NCBI RefSeq assembly: GCF_004217335.1
Contig: NZ_SHMP01000004.1
Span: forward strand, 744,001-808,000
Direction of reading: 5' to 3'
DNA from: Natrinema hispanicum
Lineage (GTDB): Archaea; Halobacteriota; Halobacteria; Halobacteriales; Natrialbaceae
Length of the DNA: 64,000 bases
Below the pieces are notes generated by a model. That model did no database searches and had not been told where the DNA came from. It worked only from the letters and a program-made list of their open reading frames with translations. Both the position numbers and the translations under genes were made by a program. This document shows, in pieces, positions 28,617 through 38,419 of this stretch. How positions within the stretch are numbered: position 1 is the stretch's first letter; every line of letters begins with the position of its first letter.

Positions 28617-31105
28617 ATGACAACCGGTGAGCGAATCGAGGCCGCAACCGAAGCCCTCAACGAGGTCATCATCTCTCGATCGAAGACGGTAGTGGTCGCG
28701 TTTCTGGTCATGACCGTCGTCTTCGCCGGTGGATTCGGACTGGTCTCTACCGATACGGATTCGACGGATTCGTTTACCAATGACCTTCCCGAACAGGATG
28801 CCCTCGACGCCGTCAACGAGGAATTCGAGGGGCCCTTTGAAGCCTCGGACGAATCCACACAGCTGGTCCACAGCGGCAACAACGTCCTCACGAAGACGGA
28901 ACTCGTTCGGAGTCTGGCGGTCATCGAACGCGTCGAACAGCGCGACGACCTCCGAATGGCGTCTGCAAACGGCCCGGCCCCGCTGATCGCACAGACCATC
29001 GACCCGACGGCAACCACTGCAGCCGAGCAGCGTCGGGTGATCGAGTCGGCGACGTCCACCGAGATCCGACGGGCGATCCGGGAACGCAGCGACGACCCGC
29101 GGTTTACGGGAGTCGTCTCCGAGGACTTCAACCCGACAGCGGCGTCTGCGTCGGCATCGATCACGACCATTACACACGACGTCCCGAGCGAGTTCAGCGA
29201 CGACGATCTCACCGAGATTCAACTCTCCATCGAGACGATCGCAAACGAGGAGTCGGGCGACATCCGCGCGTTTGGGTCCGGGATCGTCGACGCGGAGACC
29301 GGAACCGTCATCGGCGATTCGATGACGCTCGTCATGCCCGTCGTCGTCGTGCTCTTGCTCGTGTTCCTCATCGTTGCATATCGCGACCCGATCGACCTCG
29401 CACTGGGGCTGTTGGCGCTGTTGATGACGGTCGTCTGGACGTTCGGCTTCCTCGGCTACTCCGGGATTCCGTTCAACCAGCAGATGATCTCTGTCCCTGT
29501 CTTGCTGTTGGCAGTCGGCGTCGACTTCGGCATCCACATCATCAACCGCTACCGCGAAGAGACGGTCCAAGGCTTCGAACCCCTCGAGGCGATGCGGACC
29601 GCGAACAACCAGCTCATGATCGCGTTCGTCATCGTCACGGTGACGACGGTCTTCGGGTTCGGTGCGAACATCGCCTCGGATCTGGGCCCCATCCGGAACA
29701 TGGGGATCGCCTCGAGCGTCGGGATCATCTTCACGTTCCTCATCTTCGGGCTCTTCCTTCCCGCGGCCAAACTCGAGGTCGACGAACTCCGCGAACGGTT
29801 CGGCGTGCCGGAGTTCAACTCCGAACCGATCGCCTCCGAGGAGTCGACACTGGGTCGCCTCCTCGCGATGCCCGCCAAGGCGAGCCAGCACGCGCCGTTG
29901 GTGTTCGTCGTCGTGATCCTCGTCGCCGGCGCTGCAGCAGCCAGCTACGGAGCTGGTGTCGATACCAGCTTCGAAGAGAAAGACTTCTTGCCACCGGAGG
30001 AGCAGCCGGCGTACATCGAATACGTCCCGGGGCCACTCGCCCCTGGCGAATACACGGTGACCGAGACGTACAATCTCCTCGAAGACAAGTTCGCGACGAA
30101 CCAGGACCAGTCCGTGAAAATATACGTCCAAGGATCCTTCGAGGAAGACCACGCGCTCGAGGCGCTGGCCAGTCCGAACGACGATCCACCGAGTAATCTC
30201 GCCGTCGGCGATGGCGGTGAGGCGGATGCCCGGAGTATCATCACGGTCATTCAGGCCTATGCCCAGCAGGATCCCGAGTTCGCCGCCCTCGTCGAGCGGA
30301 ACGATCGCAACTGACAACGGGATCCCCGACCGGAATCTCGACGTGATCTACGACGAGCTGTTCGCGTCGCCGTACGGATCCGCAGCCGAACAGTATCTGA
30401 CTGAAGACCGGCGCAGCGCACAGGTCGAGTACGCGATCGATGCCGACGCGTCACAGCGAGAAGCGGCCGCGGATGCCGCCGAATTCGCAGACGACTTCCG
30501 GTATACGGCGACGGCGACGGGCGGGATCGTCGTCTTCGCTGCCGTGACTGACCTGATCTTCGCGTCGGCGATCGAGGGGCTGATCCTCGCAGTCGGGTTG
30601 ACCGCCGTGTTCCTCGTCATCTCCTACGCTGCACTCGAGCGTAAGCCGTTGCTCGGGATCGTCAACGTGTTCCCGATCCTGATCTCGATTGCGTTCCTGA
30701 TCGGCACGATGCGGTATCTCGGGATGTCGCTGAACGCGTTGACGGCCACGATCCTGTCGATCTCCGTCGGCCTCGGGATCGCCTACTCCGTCCATGCGAC
30801 ACACCGGTTCATCGACGAACTCAAAGCGGCCGACGACGCGCTTACAGCGCTCGTCACGACGCTGTCGGGAACTGGGGGCGCGCTTATGGGGAGTATGCTC
30901 ACGACAGTCGCTGGGAACCGGGGCACTCGCACTGGCGATCACGCCCGTTCTGGGCGACTTCGGTTTGCTGATGGCTCTGAGCGTCGCCTACTCGTTCATC
31001 ACCTCGATCGTTGCACTGCCACCCGCGATGCTGTTGTGGGCCAGATACAACCAGTCACAGTCGCTGTGGGACCGGGTCATCTCGACGGTCGACGTCTCCA
31101 AGTAG
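28617..31105 (+). CDS. RND superfamily / MMPL-type transporter, two frameshifts
   Basis: A roughly 829-residue membrane transporter with the two-fold RND plan. The first half is TM1 (TVVVAFLVMTVVFAGGFGLV), a large outer loop, then the TM cluster LVMPVVVVLLLVFLIVAYRD, LALGLLALLMTVVWTFGFLG, VPVLLLAVGVDFGIHIINRY and SSVGIIFTFLIFGLFLPAAK. The second half repeats this (FVVVILVAGAAAASYGAGVD, a second loop, then ILAVGLTAVFLVISYAALER and later helices), ending RVISTVDVSK. Aspartate in GVDFGIH is the usual proton-relay position. Extra bases at about 30312 (T between C and G) and 30916 break the frame. Substrate unknown; the upstream partner is a surface CARDB protein. Confidence 0.88.
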
Positions 31106-32200
31106 TCGACCGATCGCATTTTCTCTCGACGTTGTGTCGTCCGTTCGCCGACGAGTGACATCGCTTCGAGCGCATGTGCGAACGGCACTGTTCGTGGAGG
31201 GTATCGTATGGATACTACTCGAGGAGTGTCTGTCCACTGCTCGCGCCGTCTCCGCATGGACGCGTCGTGTCTGGGCGACCGTCTGACCAACTCCTCGAGG
31301 CCGTCCTATCCATGTGGCTGTCGACACGTCTGCCATCGTCGGCAATGGGTTGCCGATCTCCGTGCTTCGAATGCTGTCCGTGCGCGGTCTTCGATAGACG
31401 GTGGTCTCGAGTGACCGGACACACCAGTCTTCGAGACACGGTGTTGGCGTCGGTCGGCAGGACACTGTCCTCGAGTGCGATCGTGAATCGTGGTCGACGA
31501 ACGCGTCGATGTGGACAGCCACGATCCGCGGAACGTGTTTCTCGAGGCTCCATTCGATCGATGCGAGAATCGCCACGGGGAGTCACAACACACCGGTCAC
31601 AGGCTCGTCGTGCGATTATGTGTGAACTGTTCCAGTCTTCCCTCCCTTCGCGTGCGGTCTCGATACTGCGCTGGTACGTGACCACTGCAGGTCTCGGACG
31701 CTCATCAATGGTGGTCACTTCCTCGTTGTCTGGAACGGCTGGTGATTCATCCACCTGGATAGCAGTCACGATGAAGTCGGTCGTATCACGCGGCCATCCA
31801 CCTGTGGGACGACTGCGAATTCGCGACCGGCGTCACGTCGTTCTGTCCGGTCGTCGCACCAGCATCGGAACGGCTGGCATCGTCTTCGACAAAGTTGCCG
31901 TCCGATCGGTCGAACGCTGCCTCGTCCGTCGACGGCTGGGTCGCGCTCTCGTCGCGTCGCTTTCGGTCTTGCCGCCGACCGAGGTATCAGTCGTGGATCG
32001 ACTGCCTGCCAATCGGCCACACGCTCGCGTCGTGGCTGCGGCGCGGCGTCTGCTCGAGGACATGATTGAGACGACAGCAAACCCCTCCGTGCTTGTCCGA
32101 TGTCCGTTCAGCGACGGTGCACGACTGGCGTCCGTCCGCTGTCGGTGGTCGGCAACGCAATAGCGACACAGACGGCGTCGCCACTATCCGAGTAGCGCGT
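31106..32200. other. Long gap; possible degraded or frame-broken minus-strand gene
   Basis: About 1.1 kb without a convincing gene. A plus-strand frame (31174-32163) is Ser/Arg/Cys-rich and not haloarchaeal in composition. On the minus strand short acidic stretches look more natural. Around 31810-32000 one frame reads STDEAAFDRSDGNFVEDDAS, and from 31769 another reads MTAIQVDESPAVPDNEEVTT and continues to 31215. They may be pieces of one decayed or indel-damaged gene. I cannot name a family. Confidence 0.25.
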
Positions 32201-32227
32201 CGAAAGAAAGGAAGGATGCGGCAAAGG

Positions 32228-32243
32228 CCGGGCGAGTGCCCGG
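32228..32243 (-). terminator. Stem-loop terminator after the S-layer gene
   Basis: On the minus strand CCGGGC, loop ACTC, GCCCGG is a perfect hairpin 25 bases after the S-layer stop codon. A pyrimidine-rich run (CCTTTGCC ... CCTTCCTTTC) follows it, a plausible end for a highly expressed transcript. Confidence 0.5.
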
Positions 32244-32267
32244 TGGTTAGTCGTCAGCGCTTAGCGC

Positions 32268-34727
32268 TTAGTTGTCGCGGCGGAGCGCGAACAGTGCAGC
32301 GCCGAGGAGCGCGACGAGGGCGACGCCGACACCGAAGCCGGGCGTGCCGTCGTCCGAGCTACCGGTGTCGTCCGAGCTACCGGTGTCGTCCGAGCTACCG
32401 GTGTCGTCCGAGCTACCGGTGTCGTCCGAGCTACCGGTGTCGTCCGAGCTACCGGTGTCGTCCGAGCTGCCGGTGTCGTCCGAGCTACCGGTGTCGTCCG
32501 AGCTGCCGGTGTCGTCCGAGCTACCGGAGTCGGTCTCGTTACCGGAGTCGGTCTCGTTACCGGAGTCGGTCTCGTTACCGGAGTCGGTCTCATCGTCGCC
32601 GACTTCTTCGACGATCTCGAGGTCTGCGCGGTCGGTCGTTTCGCCGTCGTCAGACTCGAGGGTGTAGGTGCCGACTTCGAGGTTCTCAGTGCTGACTTCA
32701 ACGGACCACTGACCGTCAGTGCCCCACTCGTCAGTGCTGGTGATCGTCTGCGAGTTACCTGCGTCGTTCAGGACCTCCACCGTGATGGTGTTGTCATCCG
32801 GCTGGAGGTTGGTCTGACCTTCGACGACGATCGTACCGTCAGCCGGGACGGGGTTGACGCCACTGGCGTCAGCGCCGGCAGGGTAGATCGATTCGATCGT
32901 GGACGAGGCGTCGGTGTAACGGAAGTTCTCCGTGACCATGCGGTCGTCGCTGGCGGATTCGTCGACAGTCTCAGTCGCGATGCTTTCGCGAACCTGTTCG
33001 CCAGTCAGACCCTCGAGGTCATTGTTGATCCAGGAGACGAGCTCGGCGTCGTTGGGGAGGTCACCGTCGCCGTAGGTATCGTCACGACCATTCGAAATGA
33101 TGTGTGCGGAGACCGAACCCTGCGAGAGGTCGCCGAGGGTCAGGTCTTCTTCTTCGAAGGTCCCATCGTCGTCAACGGAAATCTCCTGGGCCATCGTGTT
33201 ACCACGTTCGTCAACGAAGGCGAGGACAACGTTGTCCTGACCCGCCGCGGTACCGTTCACGTCGATATCGCCATCGACATCCTGAGAGATTTCACCGTTG
33301 ATGGTTTCGAAGTCGGCGCTCAGGTCACCTTCGGTCACAGTGATCGACTGGGTGGCACTGGTACCTTGGTTGAATTCCGTAGTCGTGAGAGTCTCGCTTG
33401 TCGCATCGGACTGAGCGATGATACCCAGACGGTACGTACCGGGCAGACTCAGAATGTCAGAGCCACCTGTGTTAAGGCTGGAGAGAACGACGTCTTCCTC
33501 TTCGAAGGTGTCGTCGGACTCAACATCAATGTTCTCCGTGACAACTTCCCAGTCGCCGTTATCGCGAGCGTAGACTGCAACGTTGTCGGTGCCTGCTGCA
33601 CTACCGGTGATGTCGACTTCTTCACCGACAATGTAGGTGCCTTCTGGGCTGTCGATCGTGACATCGCCTTCCTCGACGTCGAGGGTGGCGTCGTCTTCCG
33701 AGTCTTCACTGCTCACGTTTTCAACGGGAATGCCGTTCTCGTAGACCTCAACGTCGATTGAGGAATCGTCGAGGTACTGGGTTTCAATCGAACCGAGGGC
33801 AGTCGTACCATCCATCTCAACGATGGCGTACGCAACGTCGCTGTTGTTACCAACTTCTTCCGTGTCGTCGACGTTCCGGAAGATGGATTCCGCATCGTCG
33901 GCCGTGATACCGTCACGGAAATCGGAACTTTCGATCGTCACGACATGGGTCTGGCCGTCAGTTCCACCGGTGACGGTGTACTGGACGTCGTCACCGCGGA
34001 CAGCGGAGTCGTTGGCCAGTTCGATGCCGAGATCCTCATCGTTAGTCAGGGTGACCGTCGTGGTCTCGACAGCGCTGCCGAAGTCAAGGTTCTCCGTACC
34101 TTCTGCCGTAATCGTGTATTCACCGGTGTCCTCGTTGGAGAGGTCAACCGAGATGTTGTTACCGCTCGTCTCGATCAGTGCGTCCTCGCTTTCGAGGACC
34201 TGGGCGGTGATATCGGATCCGCTCTCGTCCGTAATCTCAACTTCGACAGACTCAGCCTGCTCGAAGTTGTAATTGACGCTGATGTTCATGTACTCCGCAT
34301 CTTCAGTCGAAATGCTGGAGCCATCAACGTCGTCAGAGATGACGTTACCTTCGGAATCCAGGTTGTAGACGGTAATATCCGCGACTCGCGGCTGTGCGAC
34401 CGTCACGGTGTTGCCGTTGCTGCCCTTGTAGACACCAGTGTCCTGGTCTTCCGGAATCTGGAGGTTGGTGTCAAGGGTCTGTCCCTCTGCACCACCGCTC
34501 TCCACACCGGTCAACGTATCTGCGAACCCGTTGAAGGTGAGATCGTCCTCACCTTGGTAAATTGTGTCGCCACTTTCCACAGCAATTCCATCTTCATACC
34601 GATTGTTCTCTGCCGCCGCTGCTCCGCCCACAAACGCTGCGGACATTGCAACGACAGAGAGTACCATCATCGCGGCGAGGAACACTGCACGTCCCTTGTC
34701 GCGATAGGATATATTTTCGTTTGTCAT
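32268..34727 (-). CDS. csg: Probable S-layer surface glycoprotein, PGF-CTERM anchored
   Basis: An 819-residue exported protein, likely the main cell-wall lattice subunit. The N-terminus (YRDKGRAVFLAAMMVLSVVA then AFVGGAAAAENN) is the conserved haloarchaeal surface-glycoprotein signal. The body is beta-rich and acidic, with repeated immunoglobulin-like units such as GTYIVGEEVDITGSAAGTDN and GDIDVNGTAAGQDNVVLAFV, and many N-glycosylation sequons (for example NISV, NETD). A Ser/Asp/Gly/Thr stalk of tandem repeats (about residues 713-793) leads to TPGFGVGVALVALLGAALFA and RRDN, the PGF-CTERM signal cleaved by archaeosortase A. Identification as the main S-layer protein is by signal and length, so moderately sure. 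Confidence 0.88.
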   Translation of the reverse strand: MTNENISYRDKGRAVFLAAMMVLSVVAMSAAFVGGAAAAENNRYEDGIAVESGDTIYQGEDDLTFNGFADTLTGVESGGAEGQTLDTNLQIPEDQDTGVYKGSNGNTVTVAQPRVADITVYNLDSEGNVISDDVDGSSISTEDAEYMNISVNYNFEQAESVEVEITDESGSDITAQVLESEDALIETSGNNISVDLSNEDTGEYTITAEGTENLDFGSAVETTTVTLTNDEDLGIELANDSAVRGDDVQYTVTGGTDGQTHVVTIESSDFRDGITADDAESIFRNVDDTEEVGNNSDVAYAIVEMDGTTALGSIETQYLDDSSIDVEVYENGIPVENVSSEDSEDDATLDVEEGDVTIDSPEGTYIVGEEVDITGSAAGTDNVAVYARDNGDWEVVTENIDVESDDTFEEEDVVLSSLNTGGSDILSLPGTYRLGIIAQSDATSETLTTTEFNQGTSATQSITVTEGDLSADFETINGEISQDVDGDIDVNGTAAGQDNVVLAFVDERGNTMAQEISVDDDGTFEEEDLTLGDLSQGSVSAHIISNGRDDTYGDGDLPNDAELVSWINNDLEGLTGEQVRESIATETVDESASDDRMVTENFRYTDASSTIESIYPAGADASGVNPVPADGTIVVEGQTNLQPDDNTITVEVLNDAGNSQTITSTDEWGTDGQWSVEVSTENLEVGTYTLESDDGETTDRADLEIVEEVGDDETDSGNETDSGNETDSGNETDSGSSDDTGSSDDTGSSDDTGSSDDTGSSDDTGSSDDTGSSDDTGSSDDTGSSDDTGSSDDGTPGFGVGVALVALLGAALFALRRDN
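32349..32592 (-). repeat. Tandem 18-bp repeats encoding the S-layer stalk
   Basis: Ten units of an 18-bp repeat encode GSSDDT. Directly adjacent are four units of a second 18-bp repeat encoding ETDSGN. Units within each block differ at one wobble position at most, so the array is young and prone to copy-number change. Confidence 0.95.
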
Positions 34728-35283
34728 GTTGTAGTTTAGTTTCGCTTATGCGGCCACGCTTGCGTTCCGATCGAGTAACCCGGTAATCAGATCTTATATC
34801 CGACCGCCGAGATGTTGGCCGATCGTACTTGCTTGCACGACCATGGGTAGGGGTACGACTGTTCGTTGCGACCGATTGCATATATGCTTTGTTGTCGAAT
34901 ACAGTTCGAACCATATGAATAATTGCACTATCTGACTGTATTTATTGTATATTACCCTCGAGCGCGTCAGACAAAACCAAACGGTAGCAGTTACCACACC
35001 CGCGCTATCGCAGGTTTGGCGTAGGTGACTCGGTCCGTGTGAGCGCCACTGCGCTGTCCGGGTCGGTCCCGATCGATTGCTACTCGGACTGTCACTAATT
35101 GATACTTACTCGCACAGTTTCGTGGCGCTCGAGCCAGCCACTCGCAGTAAGCATGGCTTTCGACGATCGGCAACTACCGCTACGTGTCGAAGTGACGATC
35201 AATCAGTCACACGAACCCGTCAGCGTGATGTCCAAACAGCCAGACACGGGGTGTGGCCTGACACTGACGCGGTCTCGCTCCGG
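34728..35283. other. Intergenic region upstream of the S-layer gene
   Basis: 556 bases containing the S-layer promoter and leader, an AT-rich stretch (34890-34970), and GC-rich sequence towards the TetR gene. No credible gene is present. Confidence 0.45.
34792..34800 (-). promoter_or_regulatory. TATA box of the S-layer gene
   Basis: On the minus strand GGATATAAG lies about 70 bases upstream of the ATG at 34727. Transcription would start near 34768 and leave a leader of about 40 bases, normal for S-layer genes. Confidence 0.5.
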
Positions 35284-35889
35284 TCAAGCGTACACGCGCG
35301 TTTCAAGATACTGTTGGACCTCGCTTTGGACGTCCACAGCCCACTCCTCGAGGTCGTCAGCAGTACTGGCCAACCGCAAAAGGCGCCCGAAAAAGAGCAG
35401 CTGAAGCCGCTCCGCGACGACGGCCGGCTCACACTCGCGGAACTCGCCGGACTCGACACCAGCGCGGATAATCGACGCGATCGACTCCGTGAAAACCCGA
35501 TCGCTCCGGGTGAAGTGATCTCGATAAGCTGGATCGTGGATCGCCTGGACGCGCAACTCGAGGACCGTCTGCATAAACGCCTGCCACTCGTCGCTCATCC
35601 CAGTGCCAAAGCCCCAGTCGAGGAGTTCCTCAAGTCGCTCGCGGGGTGCCTCGATCGGCCCCTGCCCGAGTTCGCCCTCGAAATGATCGAGGAGATACTC
35701 GAGACAGGCGAGGACGAGCGCGTCCTTGTCCTCGTAGTGGTGGTAGATCAGGGAGGGACTCTGCTCGAGTTCGTCGCCGATCTTCTGGATCGTCAGGTCG
35801 GCATAGCCGTGTCGCTGCAGGCTTCGATAGGTCGCCGCCAGGATCTCTTCGCGAGTCGTCGCCGGATCGTCGAAAACATTATTATTCAC
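35284..35889 (-). CDS. TetR/AcrR family transcriptional regulator
   Basis: A 201-residue regulator. The N-terminal HTH is ATTREEILAATYRSLQRHGY, ADLTIQKIGDELEQSPSLIY and HHYEDKDALVLACLEYLLDH, the standard TetR pattern. The C-terminal ligand domain (EWQAFMQTVLELRVQAIHDP and later helices) matches haloarchaeal TetR proteins with a BetI-like C-terminal region. Targets are unknown; neither neighbour is a transporter. Confidence 0.92.
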   Translation of the reverse strand: MNNNVFDDPATTREEILAATYRSLQRHGYADLTIQKIGDELEQSPSLIYHHYEDKDALVLACLEYLLDHFEGELGQGPIEAPRERLEELLDWGFGTGMSDEWQAFMQTVLELRVQAIHDPAYRDHFTRSDRVFTESIASIIRAGVESGEFRECEPAVVAERLQLLFFGRLLRLASTADDLEEWAVDVQSEVQQYLETRVYA

Positions 35890-36195
35890 TATATGTCACC
35901 TCTCCGCGGCTGCGTCTCCATCGAAACCGGAAGACGGCTGCCGATGCAAGTTTCGGCATGCTCGAGATCATTGGTTGAGGTCGTTCCTTGTGGCACATAA
36001 CCGATTTGATCGACTTGTTTGGGGGTTTCGAGAACGCCAATCGGTAGCTGCTCTGACCACCCACGGTTTAGTGTCGGACTATTTAAAACTTTGATTCGGA
36101 ATGGAGACGCGTCGCTTTCGCTGTGAAGAGAGACTATCGGACAACCCGGGATACGTACTGATCGCACGAATAGCGGTTCGTGCGCACACGTCGTG
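35890..36195. other. Intergenic region
   Basis: 306 bases between the TetR start and the chorismate mutase stop. It probably carries the TetR promoter; the minus-strand TATA-like AGTTTTAAATAGTC near 36078-36091 is one candidate. Nothing else seen. Confidence 0.4.
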
Positions 36196-36531
36196 CTATC
36201 GACTCTCTCGTTGTTCGACCTTGTTCAGCTCGATCAGCAGCCGGAAAATCGCTTTGACGAGATTCGCGTCGACGTCGAACTGCTCTGCATTGTCACCCGC
36301 GCGTTCCATCACCTGCTGTTCCTGTTTCTCGTCGGTCGTCGGCAGCCCCTGTTCGTCTTTGACCGCCGCGATCGTGTCCGCGACGTAGGTTCGCTGGGCG
36401 ATCAGCTCGACGATCTCCTGGTCGATCGTCCGGATCTCCTCGCGCAGTTCGTCGAGGCTCATCTCCTCGGGTGTCAGTGTTTCGTCGTCGATTCCACCGT
36501 CCATCGCTGCGTCTGTTGGCTCTCGAGTCAT
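36196..36531 (-). CDS. Chorismate mutase (AroQ type)
   Basis: Converts chorismate to prephenate for phenylalanine and tyrosine synthesis. The 111-residue helical protein has SLDELREEIRTIDQEIVELI, AQRTYVADTIAAVKDEQGLP and RLLIELNKVEQRESR, the AroQ helices with the conserved arginine and lysine positions. About 30 acidic residues precede the core. Its ATG overlaps the stop of the shikimate kinase gene (ATGA), so the two aromatic-pathway genes are translationally coupled. Confidence 0.92.
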   Translation of the reverse strand: MTREPTDAAMDGGIDDETLTPEEMSLDELREEIRTIDQEIVELIAQRTYVADTIAAVKDEQGLPTTDEKQEQQVMERAGDNAEQFDVDANLVKAIFRLLIELNKVEQRESR

Positions 36532-37400
36532 TGTATTCGTGTTCCGTCGGTTCGCGTCTGCAGTAATCGTGTCGTTCCGTCGCGGTCGGTCCACCGGTCT
36601 CGAACGGCCTCGAGTGGTTCCCGTTCGCCGACGGCGACGTAGCTGGGACCGGTCCCAGAAAGCGAGACGCCGTCGACGTCGGGCATGGCGTCGATCATCG
36701 GGCCCGTCGAGAACTCGAGGGCAGCGGAGAAGGCAAAGCCGTTGACGGTCATCGCCTCGCCATAGCGGCCGTCGAGTGCGAGTTCTTCGACGAGTGTGGC
36801 CATCGGTGCGATCCGCTCGCAGGCCGAGACGTCGGCGTCGGCGCTGTAGGCCTGTTCGGGTGGCGTATAGACCAGCGCCCACCAGTCGACTTCGTCGCGG
36901 GCAAGCAGCGCATCGGACGTGTTGTCGGTGACTGTCACGCCGCCGAGCATGCTCGCACTAGCGTCGTCGAACGCGCCCGTCGCGGTCACACCGGCGTCGC
37001 GAGCCGCGCGAACCCCGAGTCGACAGGCGTCGATCCGGTCGACCGCATCGGCGACTGCGAGGGCGTCGAGGGTTGCGAGTACCGTCGCGTTGGCCGCGGC
37101 GCTGGAACTTTTGAGACCGGCAGCCATCGGCACCTCGCTTTCGGTGCGGACGCGCGCGCCCACGTCAGTTTCGTCGAGTCCCGCCGCGTCGGCGTATTCT
37201 GCGATCGTCAGTTCGGCACAGCGCTCGATGAGCGTTGCATCGGCGTCGGGCTGGTCGGCGATCTCGCCGACGATTTCGTCGTCGTCAGTGAGATCGACGG
37301 TCGCCGTCGTCTCGAGGTCGATCGCGAACGCCGAGCCGGTACCGGTCGCGAGTGCGTTGAGTACCGTCCCGGCTGCGGGGGCGACAGCACGGCCATCCAT
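36528..37400 (-). CDS. aroK: Archaeal shikimate kinase (GHMP family)
   Basis: Phosphorylates shikimate in the aromatic amino-acid pathway, using the GHMP fold that archaea have instead of bacterial AroK. The 290-residue protein starts MDGRAVAPAAGTVLNALATG. It has the GHMP phosphate loop EVPMAAGLKSSSAAANATVL and the C-terminal GVSLSGTGPSYVAVGE. The ATG at 37400 is the first codon of the conserved region. Operon with chorismate mutase. Confidence 0.93.
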   Translation of the reverse strand: MDGRAVAPAAGTVLNALATGTGSAFAIDLETTATVDLTDDDEIVGEIADQPDADATLIERCAELTIAEYADAAGLDETDVGARVRTESEVPMAAGLKSSSAAANATVLATLDALAVADAVDRIDACRLGVRAARDAGVTATGAFDDASASMLGGVTVTDNTSDALLARDEVDWWALVYTPPEQAYSADADVSACERIAPMATLVEELALDGRYGEAMTVNGFAFSAALEFSTGPMIDAMPDVDGVSLSGTGPSYVAVGEREPLEAVRDRWTDRDGTTRLLQTRTDGTRIQ

Positions 37401-37535
37401 ACCCTGACACTCACAGACCGAATACTTACGGCTGACGATCCTCGTGATACGTCGACATGGAGATCGTCGGTTTTCGACACGCTCGCTGGTGCCCAGAACG
37501 CACGCCTTTTGCCGGATCCGATCGAACGTGTGGTC

Positions 37536-37967
37536 ATGAGCGCGCGCAACGACGTCGCCCCCAGTACGATCGGCGTCGATCTCGTCGACGGCGGCATCGT
37601 CGTCCAGTATCTCGACGGTCGAGAGGTGTTCTACCACGGGCCGCCCGAACCCGTCGAGGGTCCACTGACGACCCCGCCGGGCAAGGAAGTGCACGTCCTC
37701 GTCACCGATCCCGACGGCGTCGAGGGTGTCATGACCTACGTCAACGACCGGAACACCCACGACGACATCCTCGAGTCGACCGGTGTCGGCCGCGTGATGC
37801 TCGCACGCAACGATGAGGAGGAACTGTTCCCGGGCGTAACCGTCGCAACGGAGGCCTACTCGATCCGCGTCGACGCCGACCTCTCGGTTGTCGACGGTCG
37901 CGTCTTCGTCTTCGCCGAGGACGAGATGAGCGAACACGCCTACGAACTCGTCGAGAGTGCCGACTAA
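37536..37967 (+). CDS. Haloarchaeal conserved protein (DUF5796-like)
   Basis: A 143-residue protein starting MSARNDVAPSTIGVDLVDGG. VVQYLDGREVFYHGPPEPVE, TTPPGKEVHVLVTDPDGVEG and GRVMLARNDEEELFPGVTVA follow. This is a haloarchaeal single-domain family I recall as DUF5796; function unknown. Its stop overlaps the next ATG by one base (TAATG), so both are translated from one message. Confidence 0.75.
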   Translation: MSARNDVAPSTIGVDLVDGGIVVQYLDGREVFYHGPPEPVEGPLTTPPGKEVHVLVTDPDGVEGVMTYVNDRNTHDDILESTGVGRVMLARNDEEELFPGVTVATEAYSIRVDADLSVVDGRVFVFAEDEMSEHAYELVESAD

Positions 37968-38212
37968 TGCCGCTGCAGAAACCTTGGCGCGACCTCACAC
38001 GCGAGACGGTGGCCGCTGCGCCGGACCGACCCGGCATCTACGAACTCGGCGACGGGTCGGGAACGGTGCTTGCGGTCGATCACGGTGTCCTCCGTGACGA
38101 ACTCAAGACCGCGCTCGCCTACAACGACGGCGACCGCGTCCGCTGGACGGAAACCCACACGATGGCGCAGGCACGCGACCTTGCAGCCGAGCATCGCGAG
38201 CGCCTCGAGTAA
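37967..38212 (+). CDS. Small haloarchaeal protein (DUF7508-like)
   Basis: An 81-residue protein starting MPLQKPWRDLTRETVAAAPD. The stretch RPGIYELGDGSGTVLAVDHG resembles the opening strand of GIY-YIG-type domains, but the catalytic remainder is absent, so no nuclease activity is implied. Translationally coupled to the preceding gene. Function unknown. Confidence 0.7.
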   Translation: MPLQKPWRDLTRETVAAAPDRPGIYELGDGSGTVLAVDHGVLRDELKTALAYNDGDRVRWTETHTMAQARDLAAEHRERLE

Positions 38213-38236
38213 CCGATTTCGGATCTAGCGCTTGTC

Positions 38237-38371
38237 CTACTGAATGTAGGATGGGTCGCTCCCGTCGCACATCTGTTCGTGGTCCGTTGCGTCCGACCGC
38301 TCGTCGAAGAGAAGGCCACAGGTCTCACACTCGTACCAGGTCGTGTCGTCGCGTTCTGTCTGGACGACCAT
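38237..38371 (-). CDS. Tiny zinc-finger protein (DUF7128-like)
   Basis: A 44-residue protein starting MVVQTERDDTTWYECETCGL and ending HEQMCDGSDPSYIQ. A CETC pair followed by His and Cys about 20 residues later gives a C2HC finger. Very short single-finger proteins of this type are common in haloarchaea. I recall the name DUF7128, unverified. The reading frame, acidic composition and clean start and stop support a real gene. Confidence 0.75.
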   Translation of the reverse strand: MVVQTERDDTTWYECETCGLLFDERSDATDHEQMCDGSDPSYIQ

Positions 38372-38419
38372 GCCCTGTCATGAGAGACGAACGACAAAAG
38401 GCGTTTTTTCAGTTGGAGT

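Noticed and set aside
28380..30317. A 645-residue minus-strand open frame
   Set aside because: It is the antisense shadow of the RND transporter; it has no signal, motif or family, while the plus frame has clear helices.
31174..32163. A 329-residue plus-strand open frame
   Set aside because: Composition is Ser/Arg/Cys-rich and non-acidic, with no recognisable motif and no sensible start context.
32349..32592. Regular 18-bp repeats as a possible CRISPR array
   Set aside because: Units are directly adjacent without spacers and keep the S-layer reading frame.
35077..36000. A 307-residue plus-strand open frame
   Set aside because: Shadow opposite the TetR gene, whose HTH is unmistakable.
37967..38212. 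GIY-YIG nuclease
   Set aside because: Only the first strand resembles the fold; catalytic Arg and Glu positions are missing in the 81 residues.
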